Source of the DNA: Pedobacter zeaxanthinifaciens
Lineage (GTDB): Bacteria > Bacteroidota > Bacteroidia > Sphingobacteriales > Sphingobacteriaceae
Assembly: GCF_003313335.1 (NCBI RefSeq)
Contig: NZ_QMHP01000006.1
Location: 286,776 to 350,775, forward strand
Direction of reading: 5' to 3'
Length of the DNA stretch: 64,000 nucleotides
In this document: piece after piece, positions 43,097 to 51,243 of the stretch
Layout: each line of letters starts with the position of its first letter
Numbering within the stretch: the first letter of the stretch is position 1
Notes under the pieces: model-generated
Database searches by the model: none
Told to the model about the DNA's origin: nothing
What the model saw: only the letters and a program-made list of their open reading frames with translations
Program-made: the position numbers and the translations under genes

Positions 43097-44811
43097 GCAG
43101 TTTAGATTGGGCGGTGTTGGCAATTACACTGTTAGGCATTGTTGGCTACGGTGTGTACAAAAGTCGTGGTACTAAAAGTATGGATGCCTATTTGTTGGGC
43201 AATCAAAGCATGCCTTGGTATACCGTTTGCCTTTCGGTAATGGCTACGCAGGCAAGTGCAATTACCTTTCTTTCTGCTCCGGGCTTAGCTTATTCGTCGG
43301 GTATGAGCTTTGTACAGTTTTATTTTGGTTTGCCCTTGGCAATGATTGTATTGTGTATCACATTTGTGCCGATTTTCCATCGCTTAAAGGTATATACCGC
43401 TTATGAATATTTGGAACAACGATTTGATTTCAAGACTAGGGCGTTAACTGCATTCCTGTTTTTGGTTCAGCGGGGCCTGTCTACAGGGATCACCATTTAT
43501 GCACCGGCAATAATACTTTCAACCATCTTAAATATCAATGTTACCTACACTACCTTATTTATGGGTGGTCTGGTGATATTTTATACCGTTTTTGGAGGAA
43601 CAAAGGCTGTTTCTTATACGCAATTGCTGCAAATGAGCATTATTTTTTGTGGCTTGTTTGCTGCAGGGGTGATGGTGGTACATTTACTGCCTGAAAGTGT
43701 AGGCTTTGGCAAAGCGGTAAGCATTGCAGGTAAAATGGGGCGTACCAATGCCATAGATTTCAATTTCAGCTGGACTAACCCATACAATGTTTGGAGCGGC
43801 GTAATTGGCGGATTTTTCTTGCAGCTATCTTATTTCGGTACTGATCAAAGTCAGGTGGGAAGGTATTTAACGGGCTCCTCAGTAGCGCAAAGCCGATTGG
43901 GACTGTTGATGAACGGCTTGGTGAAAATACCAATGCAGTTTTTGATATTGTTGATTGGTATTTTGGTGTTTACGTTTTACCAGTACAACAAAGCGCCGTT
44001 GTTTTTTAATAGTTACGAGTTGCAAAAACTCGAAAAAAGCGAGTACAAAGCCGAGCTGGCTCAAATCCAATTGAAGTATGATCAGCTGTTTGAGAAAAAG
44101 AAAATAGAAATTGAAAAACTGGATGAGGCACTAGCTAGTGAAAACGAACAATTAGTTGACAAGCAACGTGTGCTCGTAAAACGATACGATGAGGACGGCA
44201 AGGCAATTAGAGAGGAATTGACAACCTTGATAAAGAAAAACGACGAAAATGCCTCGGTTAATGATAACAATTATGTTTTCTTAAGCTTCGTTACGGAGTA
44301 TTTACCCAAAGGATTAATAGGGTTGCTTATTGCGATTATCTTTTTGGCATCAATGGGTTCAACGGCAAGTGCCTTAAACTCGCTAGCCTCAACTACCGTG
44401 GTAGATATCTATAAACGCTTGATCAACAAGCAAGGGCAAGACCATGCTTATGTAAATGCCTCAAGATGGGCTACCATTGGCTGGGGTTTAGTTTGTGTGG
44501 TAATGGCTTTGTTTACCAGTAAAATAGGTAACCTCATTGAGTTTGTAAATATTTTGGGGTCTTTTATTTATGGGACTATTTTGGGAGTGTTCTTAGTAGC
44601 GTTTTATTTGAAACGAGTGCAAAGTAAAGCGGTGTTTTATGCGGCTATTTTAGCGGAAGCTATTGTTTGTTTTTTAGGCTTTAAAGAGTTGGTGGCTTAT
44701 CTGTGGTTAAACGTTGTGGGCTGCTTGGCTGTTGTTATTTTATCATTGATTTTTCAGATGTTGATGGGTGAGAAGACAGTTAAGGAACATATTGGTACGG
44801 CGACTAATTAA
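43093..44811 (+). CDS. Sodium:solute symporter with coiled-coil insertion
   Basis: 572 residues. About thirteen transmembrane segments of the SSS (LeuT-fold) type: GNQSMPWYTVCLSVMATQASAITFLSAPG holds the Na2-site region, and SVMATQAS matches the family start. Residues about 305-392 form a highly charged insertion, predicted coiled coil (LQKLEKSEYKAEL through DEALASENEQLVDKQ), between two helices. Substrate unknown; similar genes are annotated for sialic acid, glucose or iodide-like solutes. The small peptide gene upstream overlaps by ATGA. Confidence 0.9.
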   Translation: MSSLDWAVLAITLLGIVGYGVYKSRGTKSMDAYLLGNQSMPWYTVCLSVMATQASAITFLSAPGLAYSSGMSFVQFYFGLPLAMIVLCITFVPIFHRLKVYTAYEYLEQRFDFKTRALTAFLFLVQRGLSTGITIYAPAIILSTILNINVTYTTLFMGGLVIFYTVFGGTKAVSYTQLLQMSIIFCGLFAAGVMVVHLLPESVGFGKAVSIAGKMGRTNAIDFNFSWTNPYNVWSGVIGGFFLQLSYFGTDQSQVGRYLTGSSVAQSRLGLLMNGLVKIPMQFLILLIGILVFTFYQYNKAPLFFNSYELQKLEKSEYKAELAQIQLKYDQLFEKKKIEIEKLDEALASENEQLVDKQRVLVKRYDEDGKAIREELTTLIKKNDENASVNDNNYVFLSFVTEYLPKGLIGLLIAIIFLASMGSTASALNSLASTTVVDIYKRLINKQGQDHAYVNASRWATIGWGLVCVVMALFTSKIGNLIEFVNILGSFIYGTILGVFLVAFYLKRVQSKAVFYAAILAEAIVCFLGFKELVAYLWLNVVGCLAVVILSLIFQMLMGEKTVKEHIGTATN

Positions 44812-44817
44812 GGAAGG

Positions 44818-44936
44818 TTTTCTCTCAGCGTACTTTGCGGTTACTTCAAAACTTTGCGTTAGATTTTTATGGTTTAAGTAAAGTTTGGCGTGTTAATTTC
44901 TTAACGCAAAGTTCGCAGCGTTTTCGCGAAGAAAAG
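44818..44936. repeat. Dispersed repeat, copy 1 of an approximate 120-bp direct duplication
   Basis: Contains TCTCTCAGCGTACTTTGCGG near its start and, inverted, AACGCAAAGTTCGCAGCG near its end, so each unit is itself a loose inverted repeat. It matches 45019-45137 at about nine positions in ten. These copies and the palindrome between them fill 44812-45298, a gene-free stretch of about 490 bases. Confidence 0.8.
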
Positions 44937-44972
44937 AGAGGTTTTAAAGCGGAGGATTAGGATTTACATTAG

Positions 44973-45005
44973 AAACTTACGAAGTTTTTAAAACTGCGTA
45001 AGTTT
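44973..45005. repeat. Palindrome with ACTTACGAAG core
   Basis: AAACTTACGAAGTTTT at 44973-44988 and its complement at 44990-45005 pair at 15 of 16 positions with a single-base loop. Same core as 1130-1212 and 55840-55877. It lies between the two copies of the 120-bp unit. Confidence 0.7.
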
Positions 45006-45018
45006 TTTCTTAGTACAA

Positions 45019-45137
45019 GTTTTCTCTTAGCGTATTTTGCGGCTACTTCAAAACTTTGCGGTAAAATTTTTATGGTTTAAGTAAAGTTTGGCGTGTTATT
45101 TTTAACGCAAAGTTCGCAGCGTTTTCGCAAAGAAAAA
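45019..45137. repeat. Dispersed repeat, copy 2 of the 120-bp direct duplication
   Basis: Same order of blocks as 44818-44936: TCTTAGCGTATTTTGCGG, ACTTCAAAACTTTGCG, TTTTTATGGTTTAAGTAAAG, GGCGTGTTA, AACGCAAAGTTCGCAGCG and TTTTCGCAAAGAAAA. Differences are scattered single bases. Confidence 0.8.
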
Positions 45138-45166
45138 GGCGTGTGTTGTAGATGTTTTGATAGCTA

Positions 45167-45275
45167 AACCCGATTGAGCGGATTAGCCCGCATCCCGAGG
45201 CGAGCTAGGGAGCGGACTATGAGCGAAAGCGGGACTAGCGTAAATAGCAGCACTAAAATTGCTTTTCAAAAAACA
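45167..45275. repeat. GC-rich dispersed element (CCCGATTGAGCGGATTAGCCCGC type)
   Basis: A GC-richer stretch starting AACCCGATTGAGCGGATTAG and ending with AAATTGCTTTTCAAAA. It contains loosely complementary arms (TTAGCCCGC and GCGGGACTAG). The end shares ATTGCTTTTCAAA with 13440-13455. I recognise the string style as a dispersed Pedobacter/Sphingobacteria repeat, but that is memory only. Confidence 0.5.
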
Positions 45276-45298
45276 GAAATCACACCAAAATAGAATGC

Positions 45299-45334
45299 AA
45301 AAAAAATGGAGAAACCCAGTTAAAGATTTCTCCA
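45299..45334 (-). terminator. Terminator of the DUF2911 gene
   Basis: On the minus strand TGGAGAAA pairs with TTTCTCCA (plus 45327-45334 and 45307-45314) and is followed by eight T. It lies 35 bases beyond the DUF2911 stop. Confidence 0.85.
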
Positions 45335-45368
45335 CTTCTTTTAATCAGTTGAAATGACAACCAACGGC

Positions 45369-46214
45369 TTATTTTTTCGTTTCTTCCAACAATTGTGTAT
45401 TCAAACGGATGTACTCGTCGTTTTTAATTTTTGTAGCGATTTCAACACCTTCTTTTGCACTTTTAGCTGCACCGGCTTTATCGCCCATTTTCAATTGCAC
45501 ACGGCCTTTCCAAAGTTTTACCCAAGGGGCATCAACCATTTCTTTCTCTGCCTCGTTCATCCAAGCTAAAGCTGTTTTTAAATCTTTACCATTGTTAAAA
45601 TAATAAAGTGCCGACTGGAAGTAAGGTTTTTTGTCGCCTTTCATTGCTTCTGCAATGTTTGCCATTACCCTATCATCAAATGAGGTAGTTAGGTTTACGC
45701 TCACCAAAGTGTTTTCCCAAGCCAATTGTAGTTGTGCCGAGGTATCGTAAACGCTTGCAAACTGGATAGTAAAAGTTTCTACTTTGTCTTTTAAAACTGA
45801 TGGTTTTACTTTCACACGTAGCACATCATTTGCTTCGCTATAAGTATACGCACCCCATTCTTTGGTTCCTTTGTTAAAAATGATAGTCCACTCTGTTTTA
45901 CCGGGAATGGTAAATAAAGCATACTCGCCAGCAGCAAGATCTTTGCCTTCTATTTTAACTGCCTCAGTAAATTTAACTACGGTAGCCGAGTTTGCACCTG
46001 TACGCCAAACCTTATCGTAAGGTTCAAGTGCGCCAAAAATTTTACGCCCCTTTACATTTGGACGCGAATAAACTACGCTAATTTTGCCTAAACCAAAATC
46101 TTGTGTTAAAGTTTGTGTAGTACTTGGTTGAGGAAGTTTTAAGCCCTGCGCTTGGCCATTTTGCCCTAGGGCAACCAATACAAATAGTACTAAAATGAGT
46201 TTGATTGATTTCAT
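45369..46214 (-). CDS. DUF2911 domain-containing exported protein
   Basis: 281 residues with a signal peptide ending near GQAQG. DUF2911 runs from LPQPSTTQTLTQDFGLGKISVVYSRPNVKGRKIFG to about residue 180 (YDKVWRTGANSATVVKFTEAVKIEGKDLAAGEYALFTIPGK). The C-terminal 100 residues form TPR-like helices (LAWMNEAEKEMVDAPWVKLWKGRVQLKMGDKAGA). Unknown function, probably periplasmic. Own terminator follows. Confidence 0.9.
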   Translation of the reverse strand: MKSIKLILVLFVLVALGQNGQAQGLKLPQPSTTQTLTQDFGLGKISVVYSRPNVKGRKIFGALEPYDKVWRTGANSATVVKFTEAVKIEGKDLAAGEYALFTIPGKTEWTIIFNKGTKEWGAYTYSEANDVLRVKVKPSVLKDKVETFTIQFASVYDTSAQLQLAWENTLVSVNLTTSFDDRVMANIAEAMKGDKKPYFQSALYYFNNGKDLKTALAWMNEAEKEMVDAPWVKLWKGRVQLKMGDKAGAAKSAKEGVEIATKIKNDEYIRLNTQLLEETKK

Positions 46215-46385
46215 TTTTTTAAATGGTTTGATAAATTAATTTTCGAAGCAGTTGGTGCTTGCAATGGCCTAAAATTAAGTAATAATTATTTTGAGTTTAT
46301 CATGCTTTTGTTATTTAGCGATCAGTTGAGATTGGTTTAGCAATTAAAGCATGGTGTTTTGGTGTGTAAATCCTATTTTGCGGCG

Positions 46386-47207
46386 ATGGAAATTGAAAAA
46401 GTAAGTATTTTAGGCTGTGGATGGTTTGGTTTGTCGTTTGCTAAACATCTGTTAGCCAAAGGTTATGAGGTTAAAGGATCCACTACAAGCGAACAAAAGC
46501 TGAGTGAGTTAAAGCGTGATGGTATTGCTCCTTTTTTAATTGACCTCAACCAAGGTGACGATTTGCCAACTGATTTTTTCGATACGGATGTTTTGTTAGT
46601 GAATGTGCCACCGAGGGCTAAATCTGCCGATGCGGTACATTATGTTACCAAACTAAAACCAATTGCGGAGGCGGCTAAAGGAAAGATCAAGCACTTGGTT
46701 TTTATCAGCTCAACAGGCGTTTTTGAAGATGGCAATTTTGCTGTAGACGAAAGAGATTGTCCGCAACCCAATACTGAAGCTGGTAAGGTACTTTTGGAAG
46801 CAGAAAATTTATGGAAAGCCTATCCGCAGTTTTCGGTGACGATTATTCGTTTTGCTGGTTTGCTTGGTCCCGGAAGGAACTTGGCAAAATTTTTTGCAGG
46901 TAAAACTGATGTTGCCAACGGTAAAGCACCAGTAAACCTCATTACGCTGGATGATTGCATTGGGGTTTGTGCGCACTTGCTAGAAACGCAGAAATTTGGT
47001 GAAATTTACCATGCCGTAGTGCCACATCATCCAAGTAGATCGGAATTTTACAGCGGTTTATGCGAAGTATCGGGGATGCAGCCGCCCCATTTTAAAGATG
47101 AGCTGCTGGAGTGGAAACAGATTAATGCCGTTGCCCTGCCCGAAAAATTGGGCTACGTTTTTAAAGTTCAAAATTGGTTTGAATGGATGAAGCAGCCAAC
47201 GCTATAA
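46386..47207 (+). CDS. NAD-dependent epimerase/dehydratase-like SDR
   Basis: 273 residues from the ATG at 46386; an upstream TTG nine codons before it is rejected. N-terminal Rossmann fold SILGCGWFGLSFAKHLLAKGYEVKGST, VNVPPRAK, FISSTGVFEDGNF and IIRFAGLLGPGRN. The GCGWLG-type start is that of the YeeZ-like sugar epimerase relatives; no Tyr-x-x-x-Lys pair is evident, so catalysis is uncertain. Alone, with wide gaps to both neighbours. Confidence 0.83.
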   Translation: MEIEKVSILGCGWFGLSFAKHLLAKGYEVKGSTTSEQKLSELKRDGIAPFLIDLNQGDDLPTDFFDTDVLLVNVPPRAKSADAVHYVTKLKPIAEAAKGKIKHLVFISSTGVFEDGNFAVDERDCPQPNTEAGKVLLEAENLWKAYPQFSVTIIRFAGLLGPGRNLAKFFAGKTDVANGKAPVNLITLDDCIGVCAHLLETQKFGEIYHAVVPHHPSRSEFYSGLCEVSGMQPPHFKDELLEWKQINAVALPEKLGYVFKVQNWFEWMKQPTL

Positions 47208-47227
47208 CATATTTAGCGAAAGGCTAG

Positions 47228-48535
47228 CTACAGTTCCTTAATCCAATTGGAAAGATCCTCGATGGTACGTTGCTCTACGCTTGCAGGTGTTTGGTATTGC
47301 AACATATTTCCTTTTTCCTGTTGCTGACTAAACAAATGGTTAAAATCGGGATAGAACTTGAAGCTCACATTGGTATTGCTGCCCAAAGCTTCTTTCCATA
47401 AATTGAAATCCGATTCTGGTACTTGGAAGTCATATCCTCCCTGTATGATGAAAATTCGTTGTTTTAATTTCTTCGCAGTTTCAACTTGGTTATAGCTGTT
47501 CAAATCAACCCAGTAGCTAGCCGGCAAGCCTAGCAGTAAAGAATCTGCTTTCATGTTTCCAAGTTTATTGATTCTTGTTTTTTCTATCTCTGCAATAGCA
47601 TTTTTCAAGTTTTGTTGCATGGCTGCGGTGGTATCTTTGCTTTGCGCTACCATGTATTTATTTTGCTCAATAATGATATCGGTTAGGCTTTTAGCAGGTG
47701 CTGCCGCCAGTATAATTCCTTTCAAGTCTGGAACCAAAGTTGCAATACGCGGAGCTAACATGCCGCCCAAGCTGTGTCCTAACACATAAATCTGTTTCTT
47801 ATCAACCCCTTCAACATTTTTAGCCAATTCGATGGCTTGCAGCGCATCGTCTAAAACTTCTTCTTTAACCGTAAAAGCACCACTAAACTCGTTGGCATAT
47901 AACAGCGTACGTTTTACATATCTTACCGAAGCAATACCATTAGCTGCTAGTCCGGCAGCAATATCTTTAAATGGTTTATTTGGACCAATGGTTTCATCCA
48001 TATCATTAGGTCCCGAGCCGTGTACCAGTACTACAATTGGAAAGCTGTTGCCATCCTTTGGAACGCTAATTACAGCCGCCAGTTGATGGTTGCCCGATTT
48101 AACGTAGGTTGGGATTTCTTTGAAAAGTGTAGTATCCGCATAACCTGGAGATCGGTAGCTTGCCAATTTTGGAGGCAAATGCAATCCAACCAGTTTCTCG
48201 GTTTTATCGAATAACAGTACAAAATCTTGCTTGCCAAACTGAAATTCGCCGCTTACTGTTACCGCATAAAACTCACCTTGATTTTTACTTCCGGTGGCGT
48301 CTAAAGCTTTTGCTTTTCCCAATGTCGCTTCCATGTTGGTCCAAAACTGCTTTAAATTCTCCGCTGTAACTTTTGTTTTACCTTCTTCGGAAAAGTAGTT
48401 ATGAGCTTCCTCAAATTTACCAGCTACAAACAAATCGAAAAAATTGTTGGCCTTGCCAAATAAGCTAAATATATTTTGGGAAAAACTATGGAATGCGAAA
48501 AGCATTAACAGCAACAGAAAAGCGCACTTCTTCAT
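47228..48535 (-). CDS. Exported alpha/beta hydrolase with DUF3887-like N-terminal domain
   Basis: 435 residues, signal peptide ending near SFSQ. Residues about 25-120 resemble a DUF3887/NTF2-like domain (FVAGKFEEAHNYFSEEGK, LKQFWTNMEATLGKAK). The hydrolase part has VVLVHGSGPNDMDETIGPNKPF (oxyanion), YVLGHSLGGMLAPRI with the nucleophile serine, IIQGGYDFQVPESDF with the likely acid and FNHLF with the histidine. An esterase or peptidase in the periplasm; the substrate is unknown. Confidence 0.88.
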   Translation of the reverse strand: MKKCAFLLLLMLFAFHSFSQNIFSLFGKANNFFDLFVAGKFEEAHNYFSEEGKTKVTAENLKQFWTNMEATLGKAKALDATGSKNQGEFYAVTVSGEFQFGKQDFVLLFDKTEKLVGLHLPPKLASYRSPGYADTTLFKEIPTYVKSGNHQLAAVISVPKDGNSFPIVVLVHGSGPNDMDETIGPNKPFKDIAAGLAANGIASVRYVKRTLLYANEFSGAFTVKEEVLDDALQAIELAKNVEGVDKKQIYVLGHSLGGMLAPRIATLVPDLKGIILAAAPAKSLTDIIIEQNKYMVAQSKDTTAAMQQNLKNAIAEIEKTRINKLGNMKADSLLLGLPASYWVDLNSYNQVETAKKLKQRIFIIQGGYDFQVPESDFNLWKEALGSNTNVSFKFYPDFNHLFSQQQEKGNMLQYQTPASVEQRTIEDLSNWIKEL

Positions 48536-48609
48536 AAGTACAAATAGATTTTAATTGGATTCAAGAAAGCCAAATGTACTATTTTTTGAAAAAAATCAAC
48601 GCTGTTTTT

Positions 48610-48736
48610 TTGATTGTCGGTTATTAGGCATAATCTGCATTTTGTAATTCTTGAAAATTTCAAGAGTCTATTCCCATAGTTGCCAAGTATAGATTCCTCC
48701 TAACGTCGGAATGGCAAAACGCTTAAAAAATAGGCT
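48610..48736 (-). repeat. 126-bp dispersed repeat, inverse copy
   Basis: Read on the minus strand this matches the plus-strand sequence at 60195-60320 over its full length, by eye at about nine positions in ten. Shared blocks include TTTTTTAAGCGTTTTG, CATTCCGACGTTAGGAGGAATCT, and ATTATGCCTAATAAC. It lies in the 339-base gap 48536-48874, which otherwise holds only the terminator at 48841-48869. Confidence 0.85.
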
Positions 48737-48840
48737 TATTAGAAATTACGGACATTCAATTGTATTCTTTAAAAGAAGTTGAGTGCCGTTAAAAGACGTT
48801 TTGGGGACACATTACCAAACAAATGCAGGTTGATTTCTAA

Positions 48841-48869
48841 TAAAAAAACCCCAGCGTTACGTTGGGGTT
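48841..48869 (-). terminator. Terminator of the 209-residue protein gene
   Basis: AACCCCA at 48847-48853 and TGGGGTT at 48863-48869 form the stem, continued inward by GCG/CGT pairing. In minus orientation a T-run follows. It starts 6 bases beyond the stop of the upstream gene. Confidence 0.85.
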
Positions 48870-48874
48870 CCTAG

Positions 48875-49504
48875 TTATATTTTTTCGCCTTTTTCCAGAT
48901 TTTCTTTTCGGTGCTCTTGCGATAAATAATGCAATAAAGTATTTAGCACAACTGCATTCCAATCATTATGCAAACTTACGTTGATGTTCTTTTTCTTATC
49001 GTACATATCCTGAACATGCAGCACGCCTTTATCTAGGAAATATTTGATTTGGCTCCAAGGCACAATAGTGGTTTTTGTTTTGCCGAAAAACCATGTTTTA
49101 TATGCCATTTCGAAGCCTTGATAATTGAACTTTGCGGCACCTACTTCAAGTTGCTTTTGCTCATTCAATTGTTCGATAAAATCACTCACCAAATGTTTTT
49201 TTACATACTGCCATAAACCCGACATGATGTAGTAATACGTGTGGTCTTCTTCAAGTAACTCTTCCACTTTGCTGCTCTCAAACTGAACGCTTATGGTTTT
49301 TCCGTCCTTGCTTTTTACATCAATGGTATATTTCTTTTTAATTGGTTTTTTAACAGGGCCAATTAATGATACACCATATTTTACCGCCGCAACATCGTTG
49401 CAAGCAATTCGAGTTTGATTAACCTCGATAGCATCGGCTGTAATTTTTACTTTTTGTTTTGATGAAGGAATGACGATATCTACGTCGAAGTTATGATGTT
49501 GCAT
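48875..49504 (-). CDS. Protein of unknown function, probable PH-like domains
   Basis: 209 residues, no signal peptide, rich in beta-strand patterns: DIVIPSSKQKVKITADAIEVNQTRIACNDVAAVKYGVS and later GFEMAYKTWFFGKTKTTIVPWSQIKYFLDKGVLHVQD. The two halves look similar in layout (strand, basic loop, tryptophan or lysine motif), as in a double PH-like fold. I do not recognise a named family. Own terminator; long gap upstream. Membrane or lipid interaction is a guess from the fold type. Confidence 0.72.
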   Translation of the reverse strand: MQHHNFDVDIVIPSSKQKVKITADAIEVNQTRIACNDVAAVKYGVSLIGPVKKPIKKKYTIDVKSKDGKTISVQFESSKVEELLEEDHTYYYIMSGLWQYVKKHLVSDFIEQLNEQKQLEVGAAKFNYQGFEMAYKTWFFGKTKTTIVPWSQIKYFLDKGVLHVQDMYDKKKNINVSLHNDWNAVVLNTLLHYLSQEHRKENLEKGEKI

Positions 49505-49687
49505 GGGTTCGAATATACAGATATTTTAGAAATCAATAAGAGGATTTATTAAAAATTAGCTTCACTTTTGGTCAACATAAAATGCTTAAAACTAATGCTT
49601 AAACAGCAATGGCGTTGTTAAGTTTAACTTTATTTGGTTAATTGGATAGCAGGCACTGGTGTTGGTAATTGATTTAGTAAGGTGCGT

Positions 49688-50992
49688 TTACAAATCATTG
49701 ATCAGCTTGTTCTGATCTTTTGACCAACGTGGATTTTTAGCCTCGCCAATAATTTGTCGGCCGTAAATTCCGGTATGTCCAGATAAAAAATAAGCTACAA
49801 TACAAGCCACGGCCACGTAAACTGCGCATTGGCTGCCAAATAGTTCCAAGGCCATTAACGTACAAGCTAAAGGTGTATTGGTAGCGCCTGCAAACACCGC
49901 TACAAAGCCCATACCTGCTAATAAAGCTATTGGTAGCGGCAATATTGCAGCTAGAGCACTGCCTAAGGTTGCGCCAATGAAAAATAAGGGCGTTACTTCG
50001 CCGCCTTTAAAGCCCGCAGCCAAAGTAATTACAGTTAACGCTATTTTAATGGCAAAAGCATAAACTGGCATTTGTTGTTCAAACGATGCTACGATGGTTG
50101 GAATGCCTAAGCCAATGTATTGCGTGGTGCCCATCGAGTAAATGATCAGTGCCAAAACAATTCCACCTACCAATGGTCTGAACGGAGGATATTTAATTCG
50201 GGCCTTAAAAAACTGGCCTACAAACCTTAGTGTTTTGCTAAAGGCTGCGGCGCAAATACCGAAAATTATGCCAGCAATTACGGCGTAGCCTAAGTTTAGT
50301 AATGTGGTTGGTGGCACCCAAGGAATATGGTAAACGGTATGTTCTGCATGCCATAAATGGGTAACCTGATTGGCTAAAATTGCGGCTGCAAAAGCAGGAA
50401 AAATAGAATTGTACCTCAATTTACCAACGAAAAAGAATTCCATAGCAAATATTGCCCCGGCTAATGGAGTTCCAAATACAGCCCCGAAACCAGCCGCAAC
50501 AGCTGCAATGATGAGGGTTCTTCTGTCTTCATCTGATAAGCGCAGCGGTTTGGTGAGTTGGTCGGCAATGCCTCCTGCCATTTGTAGTGCGGTGCCTTCC
50601 CTGCCTGCAGAACCTCCAAAAAGATGAGTAGCAATTGTTCCTAAGTAAATGAAAACCGTCATTTTAAAAGGAATTTTTTGCGCAGGCTGATGTATGGTAT
50701 CGATTAATAAGTTGTTGCCGCCTTCGATATCTTTACCGTAATAATGATAAAGTAAGCCAATGAGCAAACCACCTATTGGTAATAAGGCAATGAGCCACAA
50801 ATTTTGCTCACGTAGCTGAGTTGCCCATTGCAAAGAGAAAAGGAAAAAGGCCGAAGCGCTACCTATTAAAACACCCAGTAAAGCGGTAATTAAAATCCAC
50901 TTTGCCAAATAGGGAATAGCTGGAAATTGATTGAAAAAATTGCTTAAGCGACTGTTACTTGCTTGCACTGGTTGTGTTTTTGATGAAGACAT
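49688..50992 (-). CDS. ClC-type chloride channel/antiporter
   Basis: 434 residues with about ten to twelve hydrophobic segments. The gating glutamate motif GREGTALQMAGG is present and preceded by FGGSAG; FGAVFGTPLAGAIFAMEFFF and the later GFKGGEVTPLFFIGATLG match the two symmetrical ClC halves. No CBS domains. Such proteins exchange chloride (or fluoride) for protons, often for acid tolerance. The gating glutamate favours an antiporter. Alone, leftward. Confidence 0.92.
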   Translation of the reverse strand: MSSSKTQPVQASNSRLSNFFNQFPAIPYLAKWILITALLGVLIGSASAFFLFSLQWATQLREQNLWLIALLPIGGLLIGLLYHYYGKDIEGGNNLLIDTIHQPAQKIPFKMTVFIYLGTIATHLFGGSAGREGTALQMAGGIADQLTKPLRLSDEDRRTLIIAAVAAGFGAVFGTPLAGAIFAMEFFFVGKLRYNSIFPAFAAAILANQVTHLWHAEHTVYHIPWVPPTTLLNLGYAVIAGIIFGICAAAFSKTLRFVGQFFKARIKYPPFRPLVGGIVLALIIYSMGTTQYIGLGIPTIVASFEQQMPVYAFAIKIALTVITLAAGFKGGEVTPLFFIGATLGSALAAILPLPIALLAGMGFVAVFAGATNTPLACTLMALELFGSQCAVYVAVACIVAYFLSGHTGIYGRQIIGEAKNPRWSKDQNKLINDL

Positions 50993-51102
50993 ACTGATCC
51001 TGATTAAATGTTAAAGCATTTATAACCAGGCGCCATCAGCTTTTTAGGGCGGTTCAAATAGGAAGACACCATTTCCTTATTGCAAAGTAAATAAAAATTA
51101 AG

Positions 51103-51236
51103 CACAGATACACAGCTAATTTATTTTCTTCTCCTCAATTTGTAGTAAAAAATAAATTGAAATGCTTTGTTCCAAATCGCCGCCAGCTTACTAAGGCTGA
51201 AATAAAGATGACGACTTTAGCATCTGTGTATCTGTG
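51103..51236. repeat. Gene-free CACAGATACACAG inverted repeat
   Basis: CACAGATACACAG at 51103-51115 is the exact complement of CTGTGTATCTGTG at 51224-51236. The arms share their core with the 3149-3645 cassette, but the 108-base interior has no gene. It lies between the ClC gene and hutU ends, filling most of that 251-base gap. Confidence 0.75.
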
Positions 51237-51243
51237 GGTAAGA

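Noticed and set aside
44818..45137. CRISPR array from the repeated 120-bp unit
   Set aside because: Only two copies, far too long and internally palindromic; no regular short spacers or cas genes.
49503..49520. tRNA-like GGTTCGAATA string
   Set aside because: No surrounding acceptor, anticodon or D-arm can be folded; no tRNA was found anywhere in the window.
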